Positions 34,163-43,242 of a stretch of 64,000 nucleotides of DNA are shown here, one piece after another. The stretch is from the NCBI RefSeq assembly GCF_003670115.1, contig NZ_QQTY01000007.1:1-64000 (forward strand), written 5' to 3'. A model generated the notes under the pieces. It had not been told where the DNA came from and searched no databases. It worked only from the letters and a program-made list of their open reading frames with translations. Source of the DNA: Natronorubrum halophilum. GTDB lineage: Archaea > Halobacteriota > Halobacteria > Halobacteriales > Natrialbaceae. The translations under genes and the position numbers were made by a program. Every line of letters begins with the position of its first letter. The first letter of the stretch is position 1.

Positions 34163-34552
34163 CCCGCTTCCGATGACCTTCTGATTTCGTCTGTAGACGG
34201 TTCATCTCCTCACAGCCGGATGAATTCCAGCAGGAAGTTCAAACGACCACTACTCTCGAAGTAACGCTCGAGGTCGCCACGGTCGTGGTGCGCGTGACGA
34301 AGCTCTCGTTCGCTCCGCTTGCGAGGGCACGGAAGACGAACACTGTGGGGCTTCCTGAGAAGCACGTAGCCGGCGGGTGAGGTCTCGGTATGGCCGAACG
34401 AGAGGGGTTCGTGCCGCTGATTTTCCAGGGCTGTCCACCCCGTGATCCAGTCTCTGGACACCTGGCCGTTCCGGTCGCGAACGCCCTCACGTGCTGCCGG
34501 CACCCGCAAGTACGAAATGTATCCGATTTCCTGTTGATTGTTCGATCACACA
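34163..34552. other. Intergenic, possible degraded gene
   Basis: The minus-strand frame at 34210-34509 encodes 99 residues that are basic and unlike haloarchaeal proteins. The stretch GRLNFLLEFIRL just before its stop, followed by TGAGGAG, could be the relic of a transposon-borne gene, but I cannot identify it. The end of the region carries the promoter of the next gene. Confidence 0.35.
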
Positions 34553-34975
34553 ATGTATCAGGATCTACTCCTCGCGACGGACGGAAGTGACAGCGCTCGT
34601 CAGGCGACCGAGCACGCGATCGCACTCGCCGGACAACTCGACGCGACCGTACACATCGTTTCGGTCTCCGAGGACGGTCCGCACAGTTCGGAAAAACGAG
34701 ACGAGATGCGCGCCGACCCGGAAGATGAGGCCGTTCAGACCGTCGAGGAAGCCGAACGAGCCGCGGCCAAAGAGGGGCTCGAGGTGACGACGACCGTCCG
34801 ACACGGCGTCGCCCAGGAGGAGATCGTCGATATGGCCGAGACGAACGGGATGGACCTGATCGTCATGGGAACGCACGGACGCACCGGCCTCGATCACCTG
34901 ATCGTCGGGAGCGTCGCCGAAGAGGTCGTCCGGAACGCGTCGATCCCGGTCGTCACCGTGCGGGAGGGAACGTAA
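34553..34975 (+). CDS. Universal stress protein (UspA family)
   Basis: A 140-aa single-domain UspA protein. It starts MYQDLLLATDGSDSARQA and carries the ATP-binding signature GTHGRTGLDHLIVGSVAEEV (G-2x-G-9x-G-S) near residue 105, so it is of the ATP-binding type. ATG at 34553 is chosen because the family starts there; five upstream residues are spurious. It is a cytosolic stress-response protein, single gene, followed by the large sensor-regulator. Confidence 0.92.
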   Translation: MYQDLLLATDGSDSARQATEHAIALAGQLDATVHIVSVSEDGPHSSEKRDEMRADPEDEAVQTVEEAERAAAKEGLEVTTTVRHGVAQEEIVDMAETNGMDLIVMGTHGRTGLDHLIVGSVAEEVVRNASIPVVTVREGT

Positions 34976-35300
34976 CCGGTTTCACGCCCGTTCCGAGCGC
35001 CTCGTTGCTCGATTCGAACCTGTCGGCTCGGCGCCGTTGGAAACCGGGGCCGATCGCGGGTGACCACACTGCCGATTCGTCGCCGCGTTGCGTCGTTGCG
35101 GAGCCGCATCAACCGGATCTTACTCGAGGATACGCGATCGATAATTAACCTCCGACGCTCGGAACCCTCACCATCGTGACCGTTCTCCTCGCGGACGGAA
35201 GCGCTCGATCGGTCGGCTCCCGGACGGATCGACGGCCGTCGCACGCGCGCGCCATCGAGTACGCGGTCGGTCGACCGTTTCGAACGGAGGTGCCGGTCCG
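34976..35300. other. Intergenic, no gene seen
   Basis: Gap before the large regulator. GGAGGTG at 35285-35291 is the ribosome binding site of the GTG start at 35301. A 42-codon arginine-rich frame (35176-35304) overlaps that start but does not look like a haloarchaeal protein. Confidence 0.45.
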
Positions 35301-38300
35301 GTGAGCGAAGAGTCCGCGACCGTCGTCGGCGATGTTCTTCGGATTCTGGTTGTCGGCGATTCGGAGTCGATCGAGACCGCGATGGACGCACTCTCCTCGC
35401 AGTTCGAGTCCGTCTCGCTCGTCAGGGAGCGAACGCTCTCGAACGCCGTCGAGCGCCTCGCACACCTCGATATTCACTGCGTCGTCTGTTCGTTCGAGAC
35501 GGTGGCGAACGGGCCGTCGACGATCGATCGCCTCCGGGGCCGGTCCGAAAACTTGCCGATCGTCGCCGTGAGCGACGAGGCGTCGATCGATTCCGCGGCG
35601 ATCGAGACGGTGCTCGAGGCGGGGGCGACCGACGTCATCGAATCCGACACTCCGCGGTCGCTCATCGCCGCACGCGTCAGAAACGCGGCCGAGCGCTTCC
35701 GTCTGGAGAGCGCGGCGGACCGGCGCAAGCGGTCGATTCTCGAGCGATCCGACGCGCTCGTCTGGGTGGTCGACGACGAGGGCTCCATCGAGTACGCCAG
35801 TTCGACCGCCGAGGCCCGAATGGACTACACGCCGGACGAACTCGAGCGAACGTCCCTTCCGAAACTCGTTCACCAGGACGATCGCGAGGCGGTTCGCGGG
35901 ACGCTCGAGACCGTCTCGGCGGCCGCGTTGGGGGCGACCGAACGCGTTTCCGTGCGGATCGGCCACGGAGACGGCACGTGGCGTGCGTACGAACTCACCG
36001 CGACCAATCGGCTCGCGGATCCGCTCGTCGACGGTATCGTGCTCACGCTCTCGACGGCGACGGCGGCTGATTCGACGGCCGGCATTCGGGCGGCACTCGA
36101 CCGACTCGAGGATCCGATCTTCAGCCTGGGGCCACGGTGGGAGCTTCGGTACGCGAACGAGGCCGCGAACCGGCTGTTCGTCTCCGAGACGACCGCCGAG
36201 CCCGGAACCGTCGTCTGGGATCTCCTCGACGACACCGTTCGAAGCCAGTTCTACGAACGACTTCTCGAGGCCGAAGCGACGGGGACGGTGGTCGAATTCG
36301 AGACCGACCCGTCGACGCTCGAGACTCGGCTCGTCGTGTCCGCCCATCCGGGTGACGCCGGCGTCACGGTGTACGCCCGCGACGCGGCCGACGGCGAACC
36401 CGCCGCCGTCGACCAGGACCGATTCGAACTCCTCGAGTCGGTCGTCGACGCGCTCGAGGACGGCGTCGCGGTTCTCGAGGGATCGACGATCACCGTCGCC
36501 AACGCGGCGCTGTTCGAGTTGGTCGACGGGGCGACGCTCATCGGTCGAGCGATCGATGCCGTCTTCGACGACGAACTCGCGGCGGCGATCCGCGAACGGT
36601 CGCGGTCGCCGGTGGTCAGGTGGATGGAGCCCGTCTCCGGCCAACTCACCCTCGGAGAGTCCCGCCGCGCCGTCGACGTGCTCGTCACGCCGTTGCCGGG
36701 TGACGACCGAACGCTCTGCGTGGTTCGCGACGGACGCCGATCGTCGGCCGCTGCGCTGTCGGCGATCGACCGGACGGTCGCTGCAATGCGCGAGGCCGAG
36801 GGTCGTCCCGCCGTTCGCCAGTCGGCTGTCGATGCGATACTGGCCTGTAGCGGTGCCGACCTCGTCGGCTGGTATCTCGTCGAGGCGGACGTCCTCAGGC
36901 CGGCGGCGGTCGCGACGGCAGCGGCAAACGATTCCATCGATCTCCCGCCGATCGATCGCGCGAGAACCGACTTGGTAGAGCGCCTCGAGGCCGATGCGGA
37001 CGCCACCGGCAGCGGAGTGGTCTTCGACCGGTCGGAACTGGGGCCCGCACTTACCCGCTCCGGGATTCGCGCCGATCGGGTGCTCGCCGTTCCGGTTGCC
37101 GGCCACGGTATCCTGCTCGCGACCAGTACCGATCCGATGGCCTTCGAGGCCCTCGATCGCACGCCCCTCGAGATAATCGCCGGGGCGACCGCGACTGCGC
37201 TCGATGCCTTCGAACGGGAGTCGACGATGCGGACGTACCGCAACGACCTCGAACGACTCGAGTCCGTCGCGGCTCGCTGTCGGCACCTGCGCGATGTCGA
37301 GCGGACGCTGCTCGCCGGCGAGACCCGCGCCGAAATCCACCAGGACCTCTGCGAGGCCCTCGTTTCGCTCGAGACCGACGATTTGCCGTCGCCCGTCGAA
37401 CTGGCCTGGGTCGGCGGCGTCGCGACCGGTGCCGAGCGAATCGCGCCGGACGCGTGGGCCGGCCGAGACGAGGACGCCCTCGAGTCGGCGGCGATCCCGA
37501 TGGAGATCGACAGCGAATCGGACCATCCGGCGACGCGGGCCGCCGGGTCGCTCGAGTCGGCCGTTGTCGACGACCTCGAGTCCGGCGACCTCGGCGGCAC
37601 GGAGCCGGAGTGGCGGCGGCGCGCGCTCGAGTCCGGCTTTCGGTCCGTTTTGAGCGTCCCCCTCGTCGCGGACGAGTTCTGCTACGGCACGCTCACCGTC
37701 TACGCGACCCGGCCCTCGGCGTTCGACGACGCCGCGCGACGGCTGTGCGAACACCTCGCGACGGTGGCCAGTCACGCGATCGTCGCGATCGAACGGAAAC
37801 GCGCGCTGGTTTCCGACCGCCTCACCGAACTCGAGGTCGTCCTCCGGGACGACGACGAGCCGCTGTCCTCGATCGCTCACCGACTCGATCGACCGCTCGA
37901 GGTGCAGGCCGTCGTCCCCCGATCGTCGGGCGGATCGACGGTGTTCTGTACCGTCCCGGAACGGAGCGAGGAGACGATCCACGCCGCCATCGAGTCGCTA
38001 TCTGCCGTCGAATCGGGACGGATCGTCGGCGAGCGTGCGAACGAGTCCGCGGTCGAATTCGTCCTCGCTGAATCCGCCGTTACGGAAACGCTCGCGGACC
38101 ACGGCGGGGTGTTGCGATCGATCACGCCGGTCGATGACCGCACCCGTCTCGTCGTCGACCTCTCGAGTACCGTCGACGTTCGATCGTTCCTGCGGATGCT
38201 CGAGCGAACGTATCCGGGGGCGGAACTGGCTGCGCGCCGCGAGCACGACCGGTCCGCTCGTCCCGCCGGGGCGTTCGATGCCGAACTTCGGCGTCGACTG

Positions 38301-38492
38301 TCGGAGCAACAGCTCCGAACCCTCGAGACGGCCCACTACGCCGGCTTCTTCGAGTGGCCCCGCGAGAGCACCGGCGAGGACGTCGCCGACTCGCTGGGCG
38401 TGTCACAGCCGACGTTCAGCCGCCACCTGCGCCTCGCACAGCAGAAGCTGTTCGCGTTGCTGTTCGACGAGCGCGACGCCGGGGAGGAGTGA
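35301..38492 (+). CDS. Multi-domain sensor-regulator with PAS/GAF domains and HTH-10 (Bat type)
   Basis: A 1063-aa cytosolic protein. It has a receiver-like domain (about 13-120), PAS-like domains (about 145-255, 260-370, 378-470), two GAF-like domains (about 490-845), and a C-terminal bacterio-opsin-activator region ending in an HTH-10 (about 995-1050, with SLGVSQPTFSRHLRLAQQKL). The receiver has lost the phosphorylatable aspartate: the expected 'CD' strand end reads VVCSFETVANG, and the acidic pair at the start is VGDSE. So it is probably not driven by a histidine kinase phosphate but by ligand or light/redox sensing through PAS/GAF. Start GTG with GGAGGTG upstream. Target genes are unknown. 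Confidence 0.85.
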   Translation: MSEESATVVGDVLRILVVGDSESIETAMDALSSQFESVSLVRERTLSNAVERLAHLDIHCVVCSFETVANGPSTIDRLRGRSENLPIVAVSDEASIDSAAIETVLEAGATDVIESDTPRSLIAARVRNAAERFRLESAADRRKRSILERSDALVWVVDDEGSIEYASSTAEARMDYTPDELERTSLPKLVHQDDREAVRGTLETVSAAALGATERVSVRIGHGDGTWRAYELTATNRLADPLVDGIVLTLSTATAADSTAGIRAALDRLEDPIFSLGPRWELRYANEAANRLFVSETTAEPGTVVWDLLDDTVRSQFYERLLEAEATGTVVEFETDPSTLETRLVVSAHPGDAGVTVYARDAADGEPAAVDQDRFELLESVVDALEDGVAVLEGSTITVANAALFELVDGATLIGRAIDAVFDDELAAAIRERSRSPVVRWMEPVSGQLTLGESRRAVDVLVTPLPGDDRTLCVVRDGRRSSAAALSAIDRTVAAMREAEGRPAVRQSAVDAILACSGADLVGWYLVEADVLRPAAVATAAANDSIDLPPIDRARTDLVERLEADADATGSGVVFDRSELGPALTRSGIRADRVLAVPVAGHGILLATSTDPMAFEALDRTPLEIIAGATATALDAFERESTMRTYRNDLERLESVAARCRHLRDVERTLLAGETRAEIHQDLCEALVSLETDDLPSPVELAWVGGVATGAERIAPDAWAGRDEDALESAAIPMEIDSESDHPATRAAGSLESAVVDDLESGDLGGTEPEWRRRALESGFRSVLSVPLVADEFCYGTLTVYATRPSAFDDAARRLCEHLATVASHAIVAIERKRALVSDRLTELEVVLRDDDEPLSSIAHRLDRPLEVQAVVPRSSGGSTVFCTVPERSEETIHAAIESLSAVESGRIVGERANESAVEFVLAESAVTETLADHGGVLRSITPVDDRTRLVVDLSSTVDVRSFLRMLERTYPGAELAARREHDRSARPAGAFDAELRRRLSEQQLRTLETAHYAGFFEWPRESTGEDVADSLGVSQPTFSRHLRLAQQKLFALLFDERDAGEE

Positions 38493-38784
38493 GCTGGCCG
38501 TCCGACCGTTCGAGTTAGCGACGGCCGAGGTGTACTGCGGCCCTCAAGGGCGGCTGATTCTTCGAGTAGCCCGCTCTTACTGTCTCGATCACCGTCGGAA
38601 CCGGGGGTAACACGCTATTTCTTTCCGCGAGCGATTCTCAGGTGTAACGACGCGTGAATAGGTATAGCGGTAGTTTCGCATCGCCGTTTTCTGTATAGCG
38701 TCTACCATCTTGTACTCGCGGTCGAATCTGACGGGTAATGAGTGAGTTGGCGGTAACAGCGTATTACACCGGTCATCCGATCGG

Positions 38785-39498
38785 ATGGCGGATCGATCCG
38801 TGAGCATCGAGAGCGCGAAGTACGAGGGAGATGGAACCGGGGTTCGATCGCAAGCGGACGGCGGAATCGTCACACAGCTCCGTCTCAACCAGTCGTCGCT
38901 CTTCTTGGGGCCGACGCTGCGTCGCGCGCCCGCCGTTACCGTCGAACCGGAGTACTGGACGCCCGTCGGAACGGGCCGAACGCTCGTCTTCTGTAGCGTC
39001 TACGGCGATTCCTTCGACGGCTTCGAGACGGCGCTCGAGATAGATCCGACGATCACCGATCCGGTCCTCGCGGACCGCTACCCCGACCGTCGCGTCTATC
39101 GGGTCGCACTCACGGACCGCGCGGTCCCGTTCATCGAGCAAACGGCGGAAGCCGGCGGTCGACTGCTGGACCTCTCGAGTTCTCGCGACGGCTGGCTCGT
39201 CCAGTTGCAGTTCCCCAGCCGTGACGACCTCGTCGCGTTCAACGACTACTGTCGCGACCGGGGCATTTCGGTCACCGTCGACCACCTGCGCCTGTCGAAC
39301 GACGAGGACGAGAGCGTCGTCGCTCTGACGGAAAAACAACGGGAACTGCTCGTCGTCGCCCACGAGGAGGGCTACTTCGACGTTCCTCGAGGGATCTCCC
39401 AGAACGAACTGGCCGACCGACTCGGCGTCTCGAAATCGGCGGTTTCCCAGCGTCTCCGTCGTGCGATCGGCGAACTCTGTGCGTCGAACCTGTGCTGA
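38785..39498 (+). CDS. HTH-10 transcription regulator (Bat-like)
   Basis: A 237-aa regulator. The N-terminal part (about 25-170) is the strand-rich bacterio-opsin-activator domain. The C-terminal HTH-10 begins LTEKQRELLVVAHEEGYFDVPRG, seen here as KQRELLVVAHEEGYFDVPRG (about 185-205), with recognition helix SKSAVSQRLRRAIGEL. It has no sensor domain, so effector binding must be in the first half. It is a separate gene, 290 bp after the large HTH-10 regulator, and may share targets with it. ATG at 38785 follows DNA containing TATTACACC, a possible promoter element. Confidence 0.85.
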   Translation: MADRSVSIESAKYEGDGTGVRSQADGGIVTQLRLNQSSLFLGPTLRRAPAVTVEPEYWTPVGTGRTLVFCSVYGDSFDGFETALEIDPTITDPVLADRYPDRRVYRVALTDRAVPFIEQTAEAGGRLLDLSSSRDGWLVQLQFPSRDDLVAFNDYCRDRGISVTVDHLRLSNDEDESVVALTEKQRELLVVAHEEGYFDVPRGISQNELADRLGVSKSAVSQRLRRAIGELCASNLC

Positions 39499-39946
39499 CC
39501 AGTCCACCTCGAGCGGCGTTGTTGAAAGACGCGGTGAGTACGAGGCTCGATTTCTTCGGCGGTATTGACAGGTGAGAGGGCGATCAGACGTATCCGCCAA
39601 CGGCAACAGTTACTCTCTCCGGGATTTCGTCTTCTGCATCAGTTACCCTGATAAGAAGTACGTGAGATCTGAATCCGATTGCGTTCCGTTCTGGACAACG
39701 GTGCTATCCGACCCCGAAACCGGTGGTAGTACTGAAATAGTCCGCCATCTGTACGTTCTTCGTCCGCGGTTTTTGCGTCTTCGAGAACCGCGTTCCTCTC
39801 TCGTCGCCACGGACTCGCCGTTTCGGCTCACTGTCGGCTCGGCTGTAACGGGTCTGGGTTTCACTCCGGACAACTGTACTGTCTGGGTCACACGCGCGAA
39901 AAGACGAAATCTCGTTCAGCCCCTCCGTTCGGCCGGTTTCGGTCGG
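39499..39946. other. Intergenic, no gene seen
   Basis: Gap between convergent genes. The plus-strand frame over it is a shadow. No repeat or hairpin identified. Confidence 0.45.
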
Positions 39947-40138
39947 TTATTCGTCTTCGTCGTCCGGCTCGTCTTTCATCGAGCCGAGCTGTGAGACGAG
40001 TTCGTCGGTCGAGGCGTCGGACTCGAAGGACAGCTGTCCGTCGTGATCGTGCTCGTGGACGTTGACGGCTTCTACAGTGTCATCGTCGTCGGCCGTCTGT
40101 TGCTGTTGTTCGGATTCGTCGTAGCTACCAAAACCCAT
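39947..40138 (-). CDS. Small acidic DUF5786-family protein
   Basis: A 63-aa protein starting MGFGSYDESEQQQQ, the hallmark of a small, conserved, glutamine-then-aspartate-rich haloarchaeal family (DUF5786, from memory). It contains a histidine-rich patch (VNVHEHDHDGQLSF) that could bind metal, then a helical segment (DELVSQLG) and an acidic tail. ATG at 40138 is the family start; nine extra residues upstream are not conserved in style. Function is unknown. Confidence 0.82.
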   Translation of the reverse strand: MGFGSYDESEQQQQTADDDDTVEAVNVHEHDHDGQLSFESDASTDELVSQLGSMKDEPDDEDE

Positions 40139-41045
40139 ACGCCGTACTGGTATCGCCACCGGCAAAGGTGTGCCGATTCAACCGCTCCCAACTGCGCCGA
40201 TTCAACCGCTCACAACTGTCCCGGTCTCTCATCACTTCCTCATCAGTATCACGCCGACACCGACCCGAGGGGACGTCGTTTCCGGCTCCCCTTCGAGCGC
40301 CTCCCCGCTCGTGGTTTCGACCGGAAACGCGGTGTGCTCGAGCGGAAACGCGCCGCCGCTGTTCGGCTCGAAACTCCGTCGCTCGAGACAGATCCGGGGT
40401 AGTTCAGCCGGAGATACCGTCGGTCGTACTCGGTTCGCCCTGCCGCGAGTGGATCGTGATCCGCGCGGACTGTAATCGTCGCGAGATAATGTCTGCCGTA
40501 ACGACCGGTGTATTTCCGCTGTATCGCGTAGATAGAACCCTTTCGTGATCTCCGTTCGACGGTGTCCACGATTCTCGAACTACGTCCGCTGTTTGGATGT
40601 GGATACCGTTCGCTCACCATCCCGTCCTCGCGTACCGTTCGGCTGTTTGGTTGACATACTTCGTTTTGAACCGTGCTTTGAACGATCTCCCGTAAATCTT
40701 CGGCCGCAAATTGGACGAATATCGTAAAAACGATCAGTTACCGATCACTGGCGCGGTGCTCGAGAGTTCGCTGTAGCGGCCACAGACAGCCCGTTACCGG
40801 CCAACTACCGCCGCCAGTAGCCCGTCTATAGTAATGGGTTCGGGTAGGCAGTTCTGTATCATGTCCGTGCACCGTTCGCTGTCTCGAACAGTCGCCACGG
40901 ACGAACAACTACCCATGTCACGATCACCATTGTCACGGGCGACCGTTCGACACTTCGTTCGCGCTTGTTCGAGCCTGAGTTCGGAAACCGACACGTCGTT
41001 CCGGGGACTGCGCGTCCCAGAACACTCACACGGGATGAATTACTG
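40139..41045. other. Long intergenic region upstream of glmS
   Basis: About 900 bp without a convincing gene. It contains a tandem 24-bp duplication (40172-40219). It must hold the promoters of the small gene at 40138 (minus) and glmS (plus). Reading frames on both strands look non-coding. Confidence 0.5.
40172..40219 (+). repeat. Tandem duplication of a 24-bp unit
   Basis: GCCGATTCAACCGCTCCCAA begins copy 1 (40172-40195). Copy 2 (40196-40219) differs at two positions. It lies upstream of the minus-strand DUF5786 gene, where it could hold duplicated operator half-sites; no further copies seen. Confidence 0.7.
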
Positions 41046-42860
41046 ATGTGTGGGATTATCGGCCGCGTCGGCGATGGGAACGCCCTCGAACCGCTGTTAA
41101 CCGGCCTCGAAAACCTCGAATACCGAGGCTACGATTCGGCGGGAATCGCCGTCCAGAACGGCTCCGGCATCGACGTCCAGAAACGCTCGGGGAAGGTCGA
41201 CGAGTTGAAAGAGTCCATCGGCGATGCGACACTCGATGGGAAAATCGGTATCGGGCACACGCGCTGGAGTACCCACGGCCCGCCGACCGACGAGAACGCA
41301 CATCCGCACACGGACGGGACGAAAGACGTCGCCGTCGTTCACAACGGGATCATCGAGAACTACGTCGAACTCAAATCGAGACTCGCCGGATACGGCCACG
41401 AGTTCACCAGCGACACCGATACCGAGGTCATTCCACACCTCATCCAGTTCTACCTCGACGAGGGACTGACCAACGAGGCGGCGTTTCGCCGAGCGGTCGA
41501 GGAGCTCGAGGGGAGCTACGCCGTCACGGCGATGCTGTCGGGAGAGCACGTCCTCTACGCTGCTCGACAGGGATCGCCGCTCGTCGTCGGCATGGAAGAC
41601 GGCGAGTACTTCCTCGCGAGCGACGTCCCGGCGTTTCTCGAGTACACCGACAGCGTGGTCTACCTCGAGGACGGCGACGTCGTCATCGTCGACGAGGACG
41701 GCGTCGAGTTCACCGACCTCGCGGGGAACCCGATCACGCGCGAGTCAGAGACGGTCGAGTGGGACCCCGAACAGGCCGGGAAGGGTGAGTACGACCATTT
41801 CATGCTCAAGGAGATCCACGAGCAGCCGACCGCGCTGGCCCAGGCGCTCGAGGGACGGATCGATACCACAAACGAGCGGATCGCCCTCGCGGATTTCCAA
41901 CCGGGGACGTTCGAAGCCATCGAGAACGTCCAGTTCGTCGCCTGCGGAACCTCCTATCACGCCGCGTTGTACGGTTCGCTCACGCTGAATCAGGCCGGTA
42001 TTCACTCGAGCGCGCTGCTCGCAAACGAGTACAGCGTCTCGGCACCACCGACCGACGAGAACACGCTGGTGGTCGCGGTTACGCAGAGCGGGGAGACGGC
42101 GGATACGCTGAGCGCCCTTCGGCAGGCCAACGAGGCGGGTGCAACGACGGTCACCGTCACGAACGTGGTCGGCTCGACTGCTGCTCGCGAAGCCGACGAA
42201 GCGCTGTTCATCAGAGCCGGCCCGGAGATCGGTGTCGCCGCAACCAAGACGTTCTCCTCGCAGGCCGTCATGCTCACGCTGCTCGGCCAGCGAATCGTCG
42301 GCGATCAACACGGCGAGCCGTCGGCCGACCTCGGCGTACTCCTGCCGGAACTGGCCGGGATGCCCGACGCGCTCGAGGAGATGCTCGAACGCTCCGACGC
42401 CGACGCCATCGCCAGCCGGTATGCGAACAGTCAATCGTACTTCTTCATCGGTCGAGGGCTCGGTTTCCCCGTGGCGCTCGAGGGGGCGTTGAAGTTCAAA
42501 GAGATCACCTACGAGCACGCCGAAGGGTTCGCCTCCGGTGAACTCAAACACGGTCCCCTGGCACTGGTAACGCCCGATACGCCGGTCTTTGCGGTCTTCA
42601 CCGGCGAGGAAGACGAGAAGACGCTGAAAAATGCCGCGGAGGCACAGACTCGAGGTGCACCCGTGATCGCGGTCTGTCCCGCGGGCCATCGCGCGGTCGA
42701 CGTCGCGGACGCCCACCTCGAGATTCCCGAGACCGAATCCGATCTCTCGGGGCTGCTCGCGAACGTACAGTTACAGCTCGTCTCCTACTATGCGGCGGAC
42801 CTCCTCGATCGATCGATCGACAAACCCCGAAACCTCGCCAAGAGCGTTACCGTCGAATAG
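41046..42860 (+). CDS. glmS: Glutamine-fructose-6-phosphate aminotransferase
   Basis: A 604-aa enzyme, normal length. The N-terminal glutaminase domain starts MCGIIGRVG with the nucleophile Cys at position 2. HTRWSTHG near residue 75 and HNGIIENY near 100 are class II amidotransferase motifs. Two SIS domains follow (CGTSYHAALYG near residue 300; FFIGRGLGFPVALEGALKFK near 465), ending in the conserved KPRNLAKSVTVE. It makes glucosamine-6-phosphate, the first step to UDP-GlcNAc. ATG at 41046 is fixed by the catalytic Cys. The likely partner is the convergent GlmU-like gene. Confidence 0.97.
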   Translation: MCGIIGRVGDGNALEPLLTGLENLEYRGYDSAGIAVQNGSGIDVQKRSGKVDELKESIGDATLDGKIGIGHTRWSTHGPPTDENAHPHTDGTKDVAVVHNGIIENYVELKSRLAGYGHEFTSDTDTEVIPHLIQFYLDEGLTNEAAFRRAVEELEGSYAVTAMLSGEHVLYAARQGSPLVVGMEDGEYFLASDVPAFLEYTDSVVYLEDGDVVIVDEDGVEFTDLAGNPITRESETVEWDPEQAGKGEYDHFMLKEIHEQPTALAQALEGRIDTTNERIALADFQPGTFEAIENVQFVACGTSYHAALYGSLTLNQAGIHSSALLANEYSVSAPPTDENTLVVAVTQSGETADTLSALRQANEAGATTVTVTNVVGSTAAREADEALFIRAGPEIGVAATKTFSSQAVMLTLLGQRIVGDQHGEPSADLGVLLPELAGMPDALEEMLERSDADAIASRYANSQSYFFIGRGLGFPVALEGALKFKEITYEHAEGFASGELKHGPLALVTPDTPVFAVFTGEEDEKTLKNAAEAQTRGAPVIAVCPAGHRAVDVADAHLEIPETESDLSGLLANVQLQLVSYYAADLLDRSIDKPRNLAKSVTVE

Positions 42861-43242
42861 CGTTCCACTCGAGCGTGGCTGTTTTCTCCGGCCCGTCGGA
42901 TACTCGTCTCGCGTATCCGCCGCCTCGAGTACGAGTCATCGAGACCGCGGGATCCGGACCACCCCCGTAGACTCGGATCCGCACGGTGTCGTCAGGTGAC
43001 GACCCGTACTCGAACGAGTTGGAATCGTCCTGGAGGGGACCGTCGTTGCGTCGTCCGAACGACGCCCTCCGCCTGCTAGGGCAGTCGGTCATAGGATAAA
43101 GCCCGCACTTGCTACTGACGGTTCGCGGAGCAGCGAAAAGAGCGGCTGTAATCGCCGTCGCAGATTCCGTCTCGAGCGGGTCAAATCACGTGACGACGTC
43201 GCGTCGGACTCGCCCGGCTGACCCGAGCGATCGTTTCGGCGG
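42861..43242. other. Intergenic between convergent glmS and the nucleotidyltransferase gene
   Basis: Nothing recognised. It must hold both transcription ends; no strong hairpin-T run stands out, as is usual in archaea. Confidence 0.4.

Noticed and set aside
34210-34509. 99-residue minus-strand frame
   Set aside because: Basic composition and no recognisable domain. Possibly a transposon relic, but I could not identify one.
34985-35040. GATTCGAACC resembling a tRNA T-arm on the reverse strand
   Set aside because: No matching acceptor stem, D arm or anticodon arm at the required distances.
35176-35304. 42-codon frame overlapping the start of the large regulator by GTGA
   Set aside because: Arginine-rich and without acidic bias. 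The overlap alone is weak evidence; GGAGGTG inside it serves the downstream gene.
35145-37982. 945-residue minus-strand frame opposite the large HTH-10 regulator
   Set aside because: Shadow of a high-GC coding strand. Its residues are R/G/E-rich without domains, while the plus strand encodes recognisable PAS/GAF/HTH domains.
40965-41045. 27-residue N-terminal extension of GlmS
   Set aside because: The catalytic cysteine must be residue 2 after the initiator Met, which fixes the start at 41046.
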